DNA of 64,000 bases from Chryseobacterium sp. LAM-KRS1. GTDB taxonomy: Bacteria; Bacteroidota; Bacteroidia; Flavobacteriales; Weeksellaceae. The stretch covers positions 62,001 through 126,000 of the forward strand of contig NZ_JAAOIZ010000007.1 of NCBI RefSeq assembly GCF_013184525.1. The letters run 5' to 3'. This document shows positions 16,869 through 25,623 of the stretch, piece by piece. Numbering within the stretch: the stretch's first letter is position 1; each line of letters starts with the position of its first letter. A program made the position numbers and the translations under genes. The notes under the pieces were generated by a model. The model had not been told where the DNA came from. It saw only the letters and a list, made by a program, of their open reading frames with translations, and did not search any database.

Positions 16869-17750
16869 TTATTTAAGAGCCGGGAGATTATTTAGAATAT
16901 TCAAATTTTTACTATTTGCATCATTCCCCTTAGGAAATGCTGTAAAAAAGATACATTGGCTTCCTGCCTTTTGCTTCCCTTTATTCACAGCGCCCGAACT
17001 GAAGCTATTCTGTCCCATATTAATTGCAATATTCACGTCAGTAATACCATTAATCACAGCCTGTTCTTTTACGTATTGAAGATATCCCTTCAATAAACCA
17101 ATACTATAAAAATATTGCCTTTTAACTTCAATTCCCTTTGCATCCAACGTCTTTTCATTGTTTAATGCATAGGTTTTATCCAGAAGTGAAGCCGTTTCAT
17201 TAGCTATGAGATAATTATTAATATTCTTATCTAAAATGTCATTTTTATCTGCCGTCGCATCAGGAGGAATAATACTACCATGATTCATTGCCTCTACACA
17301 ATTAGCTGCAGAAACAGTATCTGCAGGAGTTTTGTAAGACATTAGATACATAGTCTGATATCCTTTATAATCTTCTCTCTGATGAGCGTCCACTATTTCG
17401 GAAGAAGGGTATTGTCCGATATTAACCCCAATTAATGCATCTTGCCCTGCTTTCTCTTCTACACTTGCAATAAACGCTTCCAAAATTTCTATTGGATAAA
17501 TTACCTGTCTTGCATCTTCGGCTGACAATCCCCTAGCTGTTCGTCCCCCTAATAATACAGCGTAGTTATTAGTGAGATAAGTATCTCCCAGCGCCTGAGC
17601 TGTTTTACTATCAATTAATCGGTCCTTGTAATTTTGAGAAATTACTTTATCGCTTGATGCTTCACTTTCATTATCACTGTTGCATGATTGAAATAACATT
17701 CCAACCGATAAAAGTCCCAATATGGCAATGCTAAAAAGTTTTGTTTTCAA
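16869..17750 (-). CDS. Lipoprotein with two copies of an unknown domain, NHGSIIPPD motif
   Basis: A 293-residue lipoprotein (lipobox MLFQSC, Cys23) that I do not recognise. It contains two related halves of about 110 residues: residues 37-150 and 172-280 both run from a helical segment (VIYPIEILEAFIASVEEKAG; FYSIGLLKGYLQYVKEQAV) into a beta strand VNIGQYP / INMGQN and then a hydrophobic strand QTMYLMSY / QCIFFTAF. Between them lies NHGSIIPPD (156-164). The divergent neighbour at 18008 has one such half and ends in NHGSLIPPD. The start is a TTG at 17750; no ATG gives an intact signal peptide. Envelope anchoring is clear, function is not. Confidence 0.8.
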   Translation of the reverse strand: MKTKLFSIAILGLLSVGMLFQSCNSDNESEASSDKVISQNYKDRLIDSKTAQALGDTYLTNNYAVLLGGRTARGLSAEDARQVIYPIEILEAFIASVEEKAGQDALIGVNIGQYPSSEIVDAHQREDYKGYQTMYLMSYKTPADTVSAANCVEAMNHGSIIPPDATADKNDILDKNINNYLIANETASLLDKTYALNNEKTLDAKGIEVKRQYFYSIGLLKGYLQYVKEQAVINGITDVNIAINMGQNSFSSGAVNKGKQKAGSQCIFFTAFPKGNDANSKNLNILNNLPALK

Positions 17751-17981
17751 AATTATTTTTTTTTCTACAAGTAAATATATTCAATTATTAATAATTATAA
17801 TATAATAAGCATTTATTTTAACATAAAAATAAAATCTAATTAAGATTCGAAACATCAATTTTTTCACCAAAAAATTGCCATTTTATAAAGAAAATCCATC
17901 TTCCCGTAAAATCACGGATAACAAATAGGAGAAATCCCTGTCATTTAACCTAAAATTTTTCCGAGATTTGCATTACTAACT

Positions 17982-17992
17982 AACACTGTGTT
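17982..17992. promoter_or_regulatory. Small palindrome upstream of the NHGS-motif/two-component operon
   Basis: AACACTGTGTT is an 11-bp perfect odd palindrome 15 bp before the start codon at 18008, within ACTAAC-rich sequence. It is a possible operator or promoter-proximal site, judged by position only. Confidence 0.3.
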
Positions 17993-18007
17993 TAAAAAAC
18001 TAACATT

Positions 18008-18556
18008 ATGGAAACAAAACCTATTCTCGAAGGTGATGTGGAGACACTAAGTCTTCCAAACACCATGAGTAATGTCTTTATTCAGGAGCTGATTAATAAT
18101 TACCGTAATAATCAACTGAAAGCAATTAATTCTACTCTTGAAATGACTGATGCAGATTCTATCTGGTTCGACTTACCTAAATTGAAAAAATTCATTAACG
18201 ATCTTGAAACAGAAGCTAAGAAAGTGAATCCCGCAACCAGTGAAAGTGATTTGGGTATTAGATTTTATTATGCTGCTTATCCTAAGATTGACAATTGGAC
18301 AATTATGGAAAGTCATACTGTTCCAAAAGAATACGCTGAACGACATACTTTAATAATGGTTCCCACTCTAAAAAAAGAAGACAAAAACGGAAAGATTTTA
18401 CATTACGATTTCAATCCATCCAATTCCAATGGTCAGGTAATCGCTATGGCATTAAAATCTCGAAATACAACAGATCCTATTGAAGAAGAAGGCGGACTAG
18501 CACAAAACCACGGAAGCTTAATTCCTCCTGATTCTCCAATTGTTCAAAACTATTAA
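18008..18556 (+). CDS. Cytoplasmic unknown protein with C-terminal NHGSLIPPD motif
   Basis: A 182-residue soluble protein without signal peptide. Its middle (FDLPKLKKFINDLETEAKKV, then LGIRFYYAAYP, then HTLIMVPT) follows the same helix-strand-strand plan as each half of the lipoprotein encoded divergently at 16869-17750, and it ends in NHGSLIPPD (167-175), nearly identical to the lipoprotein's NHGSIIPPD. I do not know a family name. It is the first gene of a tight operon with a membrane protein, a histidine kinase and a response regulator (7-bp gap to the next gene), so a role in signal input or output is likely but unproven. Confidence 0.8.
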   Translation: METKPILEGDVETLSLPNTMSNVFIQELINNYRNNQLKAINSTLEMTDADSIWFDLPKLKKFINDLETEAKKVNPATSESDLGIRFYYAAYPKIDNWTIMESHTVPKEYAERHTLIMVPTLKKEDKNGKILHYDFNPSNSNGQVIAMALKSRNTTDPIEEEGGLAQNHGSLIPPDSPIVQNY

Positions 18557-18563
18557 GTAAAAA

Positions 18564-19211
18564 ATGGATTCATTGCGAAGTGTACTGGACTATTCATTAT
18601 ATTGTACAGAAGGTTTATCCGCTTTAGTTTCGATTTTTTTTCTAAAATCATTAAAAAATCAATACTGGAAGTACTTTTCAATATATTTGATAGCAATTTT
18701 TATATTTGAGTCTTTTGGCAGGTATGGAAATTTTTCCTTATTCTCAAAAATCAAATATTATAATTATTTTGTAATCCCCATGGAATTTTTGTTTTTCTAT
18801 TGGTTATATGCTGCAAAATCGTTCAACAATAGAAAACTATTCGGGATCCTTTCCTTATTTTATCTGATTTCATTTATTCCCAGTGAACTGTATTTTAAGG
18901 AAAGTAAAATAATTTATTCATTTAATTATACTTTTGGGTGTTTACTTTTAATGATTTTAGTTATTATGGAGTACTATAAACAGGTGAATTCTGAAGATAT
19001 AATCAATTTCAGTAATAATAAAATGTTTTATATAAACCTGGGAGTAACATTATTTTATATTGGAACACTTCCATTTTTTACATTTTATACACTTCTATAT
19101 TATGACAACCGGGAAATCTGGAGTATTTATTGCAATTACTCACAGATTTCAGATATTATCATGTATTTATTATTTTCAGCTTCATTCATATGGGGAAAAC
19201 GGAACTTTTAA
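18564..19211 (+). CDS. Multi-pass membrane protein next to histidine kinase
   Basis: A 215-residue integral membrane protein with about six or seven hydrophobic helices (for example YFSIYLIAIFIFESF, YFVIPMEFLFFYWLY, LLLMILVIMEYY, IIMYLLFSASFIWG). No enzyme motif is visible. Its 3' end overlaps the histidine kinase gene by 22 bp, so the two are co-translated. Because the kinase has only one membrane helix and no extracytoplasmic domain, this protein is a reasonable candidate for its membrane sensor partner; that is inference. Confidence 0.8.
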   Translation: MDSLRSVLDYSLYCTEGLSALVSIFFLKSLKNQYWKYFSIYLIAIFIFESFGRYGNFSLFSKIKYYNYFVIPMEFLFFYWLYAAKSFNNRKLFGILSLFYLISFIPSELYFKESKIIYSFNYTFGCLLLMILVIMEYYKQVNSEDIINFSNNKMFYINLGVTLFYIGTLPFFTFYTLLYYDNREIWSIYCNYSQISDIIMYLLFSASFIWGKRNF

Positions 19212-19975
19212 TAACCATTATTTTATTTAACGTATTCTTTGTATTATTCGTAGCTGCGCTAATGGTATACATTAGAAAATACAGACAGCGAAAAAAAGAG
19301 TATTTAAATGAAATTGAAATAAAAAATGAAATCCATCAGAAGGAGCTCTTGGCCACTCAGCTGGAGATCCAACAGGCTACTATGCAACAGATTGGCCGTG
19401 AACTTCATGACAACATAGGACAGAAACTCACATTAGTAAGCTTGTACACTCAGCAGCTTTTATACGAAAATAAAGTTCCTGAAGTCAATGAAAGAATAGA
19501 ACAGGTATCACAGATCATCAACCAATCCCTTCAGGACCTTAGAAGTCTTTCGAAAACTTTAACTGATGATAATATCAATCAAAAGGAAATCGTAACCTTA
19601 ATTCAGGAAGAAGTTGACAACACCAATGCTTTTAAAAAATGTAATGTAAGCTTTAAACATAATTTTAAACAACTGGATCTGGGATTCGTACATAAGAATG
19701 TACTTTTGAGAATCACCCAGGAATTTATTCAGAACAGTATAAAGCATGCCCACTGCAAAAATATTTTCATTAACCTCAATACTTCGAGTGAAGCACTTTG
19801 GGAACTGAATATTCAGGATGACGGTATCGGATTTGACAGGACTAACATAAGATCTAATGGCATTGGATTAACCAATATGAAAAACAGAGCGGAAATCATA
19901 GGAGCAGACTTCACTCTGGAAAGCTTAAAGAACAAAGGAACAACCGTTAATATTACACTAAAAAGACAGCCATGA
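19190..19975 (+). CDS. Sensor histidine kinase (HisKA_3 / NarX-like)
   Basis: A 261-residue kinase: one N-terminal membrane helix (residues 5-27), a coiled-coil linker, the HisKA_3 dimerisation box with phospho-acceptor His73 in RELHDNIGQK, and an HATPase_c domain (N-box NSIKHAHC, G1 DDGIGFD, G2 GIGLTNMKNRA). The reading frame is open to 19130, but the ATG at 19190 gives the normal short N-terminus and overlaps the membrane protein gene by 22 bp. Its stop overlaps the regulator start by 4 bp. It has no periplasmic sensing domain. Confidence 0.92.
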   Translation: MGKTELLITIILFNVFFVLFVAALMVYIRKYRQRKKEYLNEIEIKNEIHQKELLATQLEIQQATMQQIGRELHDNIGQKLTLVSLYTQQLLYENKVPEVNERIEQVSQIINQSLQDLRSLSKTLTDDNINQKEIVTLIQEEVDNTNAFKKCNVSFKHNFKQLDLGFVHKNVLLRITQEFIQNSIKHAHCKNIFINLNTSSEALWELNIQDDGIGFDRTNIRSNGIGLTNMKNRAEIIGADFTLESLKNKGTTVNITLKRQP

Positions 19976-20610
19976 AAAAAACAATTGTTATCGTTGACGA
20001 CCACATCCTTATTGCGAAGGCATTGGAAGGTATTATTGACAACTTTAAAGATTTTGAAGTTATTTATGTCTGTGAAAACGGAAAAGATCTTATTCAGAAA
20101 TTCGAAAATAACAATAAAATTCCTGATATTATCTTACTCGACATCAGCATGCCAATTATGGACGGTTTCGAAACCGTGCTGTGGCTCAAAGAAAACCACC
20201 CCGATATTAAAGTAATGGCCTTGAGCATGCAAGGGGATGACAAAAGCGTCATCAAAATGATCAAAAACGGGGCAAAAGGGTATTTATTAAAAAACACCCA
20301 CCCTAAAGAACTGGAAACAGCTCTTGTGAAATTAAATACGGAAGGATTCTTTTATCCGGAATGGGCGTCACGCATTATATTTTCTAATCTGAACAATGAA
20401 ACTGAATCTAAAGATACAGTGCGGATTTCTGAGCGTGAAAAAGAATTCCTGAAATATACAGTTACTGAACTAAGTTATAAAGAAATAGCTGATAAAATGT
20501 GCTGCAGTCCAAGAACTGTGGAAAGTTACAGAGACCAGCTTTGTGAAAAATTAGATTTGAAAACCCGTGTGGGACTCGCTGTTTTCGCCATGAAAAATGG
20601 ATTCGACTAG
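19972..20610 (+). CDS. Response regulator, NarL/FixJ (LuxR HTH) family
   Basis: A 212-residue regulator: receiver domain (1-120) with the acidic pair DD at 9-10, phosphorylation site Asp57 in LLDISMP and Lys in YLLKN; C-terminal LuxR-type helix-turn-helix (SEREKEFLKYTVTELSYKEIA-type start, PRTVESYRDQL recognition region). It is coupled to the preceding kinase by an ATGA overlap and will be its cognate partner. Likely targets include the operon itself and the divergent lipoprotein. A strong terminator ends the operon. Confidence 0.94.
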   Translation: MKKTIVIVDDHILIAKALEGIIDNFKDFEVIYVCENGKDLIQKFENNNKIPDIILLDISMPIMDGFETVLWLKENHPDIKVMALSMQGDDKSVIKMIKNGAKGYLLKNTHPKELETALVKLNTEGFFYPEWASRIIFSNLNNETESKDTVRISEREKEFLKYTVTELSYKEIADKMCCSPRTVESYRDQLCEKLDLKTRVGLAVFAMKNGFD

Positions 20611-20656
20611 CTTCTCGAATTGTTTACTGATTAAAACCTTTTCAAATTTAAATTAT

Positions 20657-20693
20657 AAAAAGTCCCTTTCTGAAATTCAGAAAGGGACTTTTT
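20657..20693 (+). terminator. Terminator of the two-component operon
   Basis: AAAAAGTCCCTTTCTGAA and its exact complement around a single A form an 18-bp stem ending in TTTTT. Confidence 0.9.
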
Positions 20694-20963
20694 ACACTGT
20701 AAATACTGGCAAAAGAAAGACAAAACATTCGAAGAGCAGTAAATCATACCTCCACACAATATGTTTTTATTAATTATGCAATGAATATCAATTTTACTTA
20801 CATAATTATAACTAAAATAAAGATTTAGATATGGAAATTATGAAAATGAATAAAAACACGAAAACACCGCCAGTAAAGTATAAAATCACCATAAAATGAA
20901 ATAAATTACTGAATTAAAATTTATAAAAATCCATAAAACAATAGCAATTCACAAAAATGGGAT
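20694..20963. other. AT-rich non-coding stretch
   Basis: About 270 bp between the terminator and the metalloprotease promoter. It is AT-rich, with no credible reading frame, hairpin or repeat that I can see. Confidence 0.4.
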
Positions 20964-20964
20964 C

Positions 20965-20995
20965 TTGCAAACTCACCCAAAATAATATAATTTCG
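20965..20995 (+). promoter_or_regulatory. Promoter of the M43 metalloprotease gene
   Basis: TTG (20965-20967), a 20-bp spacer, then TAATTTCG, one base off TAnnTTTG; 28 bp before the start codon. Confidence 0.4.
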
Positions 20996-21023
20996 TTTTT
21001 CCACAAATAAATTTATAGAAACT

Positions 21024-22019
21024 ATGAAAAAACTATTATTTGGAATCCTGGCATTAGGATTCATGTCCGCTTGTAACAGCGACAATGTTTCAAATCAAGG
21101 TGAAGAGACTGCAAACAAATCTGCAACTGCTTCAGATTTAGCCAACAGAAGATCTTGTCCTTCAGAAGAAATCAGAAAGCAAACACTTCAGAACAATCCT
21201 GAACTCAGACAAAAGTATGCAGCTATTGAAGCGAATACTGAAAGATTTGCAAACGCAATTAAAATGGGGAAAGTTCTTGCAGATGGTACTGTTGAAATCC
21301 CTGTGGTAGTAAATGTATTGTACAATACTTCTGCACAAAATGTTTCTGATGCCAGAATAGCAGAGCAAATTGCTGTTCTTAATGCTGACTACGGAGGTAC
21401 GAACAGTGATGTAAATAAAATACCAACAGAATTTCAATCTGTAAAATCAGGGGATGTAAAAGTGAGATTCAGACTAGCAAATACCGTAAGAAAATCTACA
21501 ACTAAAACAAGCTGGAGCACTAATGATGCTATGAAAAAAGCTTCTTCCGGCGGTATTGACGCCACCAATCCTACCAACTATTTCAACATCTGGGTAGTAG
21601 GTAGCATGGGACAAGTTCTTGGATATGCGACCTTCCCTGAATCAGCAGGATTATGGAATGATGGGGTGGTGATTGCAGCTCCTTATTTTGGAAAAACAGG
21701 AGCATCTTCTCCTTTCAATTTGGGAAGAACAGCTACTCATGAAGTAGGACACTATTTAAATCTTAGACATATCTGGGGTGATGCAAATTGCGGAAACGAT
21801 CAGGTAGCGGATACACCTACACAAACGGGAGCTAATTATAACAAACCTACATATCCTGTATATAATACTTGTAGTGGGGTATCAAGATCTATTATGTTCA
21901 TGAACTATATGGACTATGTAGATGATGCTGCAATGTTTATGTTCTCTGCAGGGCAAAAAACAAGAATGCAGGCAGTTGTAAGTTCTTCTGGTCCTAGAGC
22001 AGGTTTAAGAGTATTATAA
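21024..22019 (+). CDS. M43-family (pappalysin/cytophagalysin) zinc metalloprotease lipoprotein
   Basis: A 331-residue secreted lipoprotein (lipobox GFMSAC) with the metzincin zinc motif HEVGHYLNLRHIWGD: ligands His239, His243, His249 and catalytic Glu240. The Met-turn is in FMNYMDYVDD. This arrangement is typical of the M43 family of extracellular proteases of Bacteroidota. It has its own promoter and terminator. The substrate is unknown; a nutrient-gathering or envelope role is plausible. Confidence 0.92.
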   Translation: MKKLLFGILALGFMSACNSDNVSNQGEETANKSATASDLANRRSCPSEEIRKQTLQNNPELRQKYAAIEANTERFANAIKMGKVLADGTVEIPVVVNVLYNTSAQNVSDARIAEQIAVLNADYGGTNSDVNKIPTEFQSVKSGDVKVRFRLANTVRKSTTKTSWSTNDAMKKASSGGIDATNPTNYFNIWVVGSMGQVLGYATFPESAGLWNDGVVIAAPYFGKTGASSPFNLGRTATHEVGHYLNLRHIWGDANCGNDQVADTPTQTGANYNKPTYPVYNTCSGVSRSIMFMNYMDYVDDAAMFMFSAGQKTRMQAVVSSSGPRAGLRVL

Positions 22020-22035
22020 GTTTTCTTAATATGTT

Positions 22036-22070
22036 AAAAAAGCCTTTCTCAGTTTTGAGAAAGGTTTTTT
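22036..22070 (+). terminator. Terminator after the M43 protease gene
   Basis: AAAAAAGCCTTTCTCA pairs with TGAGAAAGGTTTTTT (one bulged base) around a short loop, followed by T residues. Confidence 0.8.
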
Positions 22071-22082
22071 TTTATATTTTTG
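22054..22082 (+). promoter_or_regulatory. Promoter of the PAP2 gene, overlapping the upstream terminator
   Basis: TTTG at 22054-22057 lies at the tip of the preceding hairpin; 17 bp later TATTTTTG (22075-22082) matches TAnnTTTG exactly. Confidence 0.5.
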
Positions 22083-22115
22083 GCAAATTTTAAAATTTAA
22101 AATAAAAAACACACA

Positions 22116-23498
22116 ATGATGAATAAATTAGTATTAGCATTTTTTATGCTGCTTACCTTATGCCTATACAAGGCACAGGATACTCTTCAGCAAGAAAACA
22201 ATCTCTCTCATTCTATTTCAGAACCTCCCGCACTTTCAGAGAAGGTACCTTTCTTAAAAAAAGAATGGGTCCAAAAATCAATTGCCCCAACATTATTATT
22301 TACCGCTTCAGCAGCTACCTGGGGTGAGCGTAAAAACATCCGTGACATAAGAAATCGATATCTGCCGGATTTTAAGGCTAGTTTTGACGATTACCTTCAA
22401 TATGCTCCTGCTGCTACGGTGTACGGTTTGAAGTTAGCGGGAATTAAAGGACGTAATAATATTGGGAGAGCTACTTTATCTTATGCCACAAGTTTAGCTA
22501 TTATGGGAATCATCGTCAATTCTGTAAAGTACACATCTAAAGTTGAACGTCCGGATGCATCAGCCAAAAACTCTTTTCCATCCGGGCACGCTGCAATGGC
22601 TTTTGCCAACGCCAGCTTTCTACACAAGGAGTATGGACTCGTAAATCCGGCTTACAGTATTGGAGGATATGGCGCGGCTACATTGACAGGACTTGGAAGA
22701 AACCTGAATAACAGACATTGGATGCCTGATATTCTTGCGGGTGCAGGAGTAGGGATTATTTCTATTGAATTAGGATATTTTTTCATTGATAAATTTTACA
22801 AGAATAAAGGAGATAATCTAAGCCTGCTTTCCAGGATAGAAAGTAACGGATACCCTTCTTTTCTGTCTATAAAAGTGGGATCAGCACTCGCCACCACAAA
22901 CTTCCTGAAAGAATCTGAGCTCGATAACAGAAAGCAGGTTGGCTTTGATGCAGGATTAGAAGGAGCCTATTTTTTTTCAAAAAAATGGGGAATTGGAGGA
23001 GATCTTAGCTTTAGTAGTTTCCCGATCAAACCTCAAAGACTTACTTTGGATGATGAGGAACACTATGAAAACTTTGATATCACGACTCAGTCATTAGGAT
23101 TTCTCAATTTTGGTTTGGGTCCATATTTTTCTCATGAATTTGCAAAAAACTGGGAAGTCATGTTAAAAGCTACAGGTGGCTATTCAATACCTGCAAGCGG
23201 AAAAATTTTTGTTAAAAGTGAGCATATTAGCACTCCAGACAATCAATTGGAGTTGGCAACTTATAAACCATCAAAGGCTTTCAGGCTTAATTTAGGAAGT
23301 GCTATTACTTATAAATTCAATCCTGAACTCGGGATTACCGCCTACGCCGAATACAACCAGATTAAGTCCACGATGAATTACCACTTTAGCGACCTGGTGA
23401 AAGACGACGAAGAAATGAACGAAGTATTCAACACTTCTTTTGCTAAAGAAAAAGTTAGATATATAACGATTGGATTAAGATTAACAGCATATTTCTAA
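22116..23498 (+). CDS. PAP2-superfamily phosphatase with C-terminal beta-barrel-like domain
   Basis: A 460-residue protein with signal peptide. The acid-phosphatase/lipid-phosphatase signature is complete: K-x6-RP in KYTSKVERP, PSGH at residues 155-158, and R-x5-H-x3-D in RNLNNRHWMPD. Residues about 245-460 consist of alternating amphipathic strands ending in ITIGLRLTAYF, which looks like an outer-membrane barrel or porin-type domain fused to the phosphatase. It may dephosphorylate lipids or polyprenyl phosphates at the outer membrane. A second ATG lies directly after the first (22119). Confidence 0.88.
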   Translation: MMNKLVLAFFMLLTLCLYKAQDTLQQENNLSHSISEPPALSEKVPFLKKEWVQKSIAPTLLFTASAATWGERKNIRDIRNRYLPDFKASFDDYLQYAPAATVYGLKLAGIKGRNNIGRATLSYATSLAIMGIIVNSVKYTSKVERPDASAKNSFPSGHAAMAFANASFLHKEYGLVNPAYSIGGYGAATLTGLGRNLNNRHWMPDILAGAGVGIISIELGYFFIDKFYKNKGDNLSLLSRIESNGYPSFLSIKVGSALATTNFLKESELDNRKQVGFDAGLEGAYFFSKKWGIGGDLSFSSFPIKPQRLTLDDEEHYENFDITTQSLGFLNFGLGPYFSHEFAKNWEVMLKATGGYSIPASGKIFVKSEHISTPDNQLELATYKPSKAFRLNLGSAITYKFNPELGITAYAEYNQIKSTMNYHFSDLVKDDEEMNEVFNTSFAKEKVRYITIGLRLTAYF

Positions 23499-23499
23499 T

Positions 23500-23537
23500 A
23501 ATCAAAAAGCCTTCAGTATTCTGAAGGCTTTTTGATT
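23500..23537. terminator. Bidirectional terminator between convergent genes
   Basis: AATCAAAAAGCCTTCAG / CTGAAGGCTTTTTGATT, a perfect 17-bp stem with a TATT loop, with U-tracts in both directions; shared by the PAP2 gene and the M1 peptidase gene. Confidence 0.9.
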
Positions 23538-25401
23538 ATAAATTTTTAGAATTATTTTCAGGAGTATAGTCCATAAAAATATCCCCATCCAGCTTAATCG
23601 ATTTTACTTTATTTTTTACAGGAATCGTAAGAACTGCCTGTTTTTGATTTTTCTCCCATAATGAAGGTGTAAAATGAAGATTTTCAATTCCTCCGTCGTC
23701 ATAAGTTATTATAGCATCAAAAGGAATTGCAAAACCTCCTACATTATCAATATTTACTGTAAGCAATCCGTTCTCCTGAGTTCCTTTTGTAATTTTGAGA
23801 TCTATATAATTGTTTGTATAGAACCAATTATTCCAGAACCAGTTCAAATCTTTCCCTGATCCTGTATTCATAGAATTAAAATAATCCCATGGAATTGGGT
23901 GTTTTCCATTCCAATTGTTCATATAATGGTGTAATGCTTTTTTAAACAGATCATCTCCAAGATAATCTTTTAAAGCCAGATAAGACAGAGATGCCTTCAC
24001 GTAAGAATTATTCCCATATCCTGCTCCACTTACCTGTGTACTCATGGTAATAATGGGCTGATCCTGTTCGGCAGAAGGATCATTGATCCATTTCTTTACC
24101 CTGAAATTTTTATAAAAATCCTTTGCTTTAGCTTCACCATTCTCATCAATTCCAATCAGATATTCGAGGGTTGTTGCCCAACCCTCATCCATAAAAGCAT
24201 ATCGTGTTTCATTGATCCCCATATAAAAAGGAAAATAGGTATGAGCAATTTCATGATCTGCCGTTAATCTCGCATCTTCAAAATTATCCGGAATACTGTT
24301 ATCATTAATCATCATTGGATATTCCATATCAGCATATCCCTGAACAGCAGTCATTACAGGGTATGGATATTCCACGCCCGGCCAGTTTTTAGAATACCAA
24401 TCAAGGTTATAACGCATCCAGTCTACATAATGTTCAAAATCTTTAGCACCTGCTTTGTATGCAGACTGCACACTTGCTCGTTTTGTTTTGAGCTGAACAC
24501 TTGCCCCATCCCATACATAATGATTACTCAAGGCGAAACAAAAATCCGTGATATTAGCGGCTTTGAATTTCCAGGTATTCCACTTATTCTGCTTAGTTAC
24601 CTTTCCTGATTTCATTTCCTCCTGGCTTGCAATATGAACAACCTGATCGCTCCTCAGAGATGTCTTGTATCTTTTTAAATAATTAGGCTGTAAAACAGCT
24701 TCGGGATTGAGAAATTCTCCCGTTGCCCAAACCACATAATTTTTGGGTGCAATGATTGCAAAATTATAATCATTAAAATCATTGTAGAATTCTTGCCTGT
24801 CCGAATGTGGCAGCATATCCCAGCCATTATAATCATCATACACTGAAATTCTTGGGAAAGAATAAGCAACATAAAATGTTTCAGGATCAATCTGTCCTTC
24901 TCTTTCACTTTTTACAGACAATGGATATTCCCACTCTATTTTAATTTCTGATTTTGATTTCGATTTAATAGCGGTTTGCAGCTTTACACTTGCAACAGTT
25001 CCCCAATCATCACTGTTTATGTTATATTTTTCCCCATTTACAATAAAAGATTTGATATGCAATCCTGAAGATAGAAAGTCTTTGGACACAAAGCCTGATC
25101 TCGGAGCCTGCGGCTTATGAAGGTTATTGACAAACCTTATGGCTAAAGAGTGTAAATCGCCGGGGCTATTGTTACTATAAGTAATCGTTTCTTTTCCGGA
25201 AACGATTTTTGTATTATCATCTACTTTTACTTCTACATTGTATATCCCTTTGTTCTGCCAGTAATTTTTACCCGGAGCCCCGGAAATATCACGCGTCCCA
25301 TTTTCATATGCTTTTTTTACATTTCTTGGTATGTATAGTTCTTGTCCTGAAAAATAGTGTGCTGAAGCAACCATTAAACATCCAAAAAGCAATCTCTTCA
25401 T
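23536..25401 (-). CDS. M1-family (gluzincin) metallopeptidase, exported
   Basis: A 621-residue secreted aminopeptidase-like enzyme. Signal peptide 1-19; N-terminal beta domain (YWQNKGIYNVEVKVDD onwards); zinc motif HEIAH with His383, Glu384, His387 and third ligand Glu406 in FMDEGWATTLEY. The exopeptidase GxMEN motif appears as YADMEYPMM. It releases amino acids from peptides in the periplasm or outside, substrate unknown. It is related in plan to the longer M1 protein encoded at 26565-28757, with one gene between them. Confidence 0.92.
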   Translation of the reverse strand: MKRLLFGCLMVASAHYFSGQELYIPRNVKKAYENGTRDISGAPGKNYWQNKGIYNVEVKVDDNTKIVSGKETITYSNNSPGDLHSLAIRFVNNLHKPQAPRSGFVSKDFLSSGLHIKSFIVNGEKYNINSDDWGTVASVKLQTAIKSKSKSEIKIEWEYPLSVKSEREGQIDPETFYVAYSFPRISVYDDYNGWDMLPHSDRQEFYNDFNDYNFAIIAPKNYVVWATGEFLNPEAVLQPNYLKRYKTSLRSDQVVHIASQEEMKSGKVTKQNKWNTWKFKAANITDFCFALSNHYVWDGASVQLKTKRASVQSAYKAGAKDFEHYVDWMRYNLDWYSKNWPGVEYPYPVMTAVQGYADMEYPMMINDNSIPDNFEDARLTADHEIAHTYFPFYMGINETRYAFMDEGWATTLEYLIGIDENGEAKAKDFYKNFRVKKWINDPSAEQDQPIITMSTQVSGAGYGNNSYVKASLSYLALKDYLGDDLFKKALHHYMNNWNGKHPIPWDYFNSMNTGSGKDLNWFWNNWFYTNNYIDLKITKGTQENGLLTVNIDNVGGFAIPFDAIITYDDGGIENLHFTPSLWEKNQKQAVLTIPVKNKVKSIKLDGDIFMDYTPENNSKNL

Positions 25402-25623
25402 ATCTATTTTTTAAAAATAAGTCTCAAAATTAGGTAAAATGTAACAGAGAAATATAATTAATCACCGCACAGATGCTGATATTAGCAAATTTTAACGTAT
25501 GTTTTTTACATCCACCCTCGTTTATCAGTTTTTTTGTTGTTCTGGCACTATTAACACATAAGCTAATCCAATCCCTGAGAGGAATTGGATTTGAAATTAA
25601 TTTTCCGAATAAAGAAGATTAAA

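Noticed and set aside
25561-25590. Terminator between the M1 peptidase and EEP genes
   Set aside because: AATCCAAT/ATTGGATT pairing exists, but there is no T-tract on either strand to support termination.
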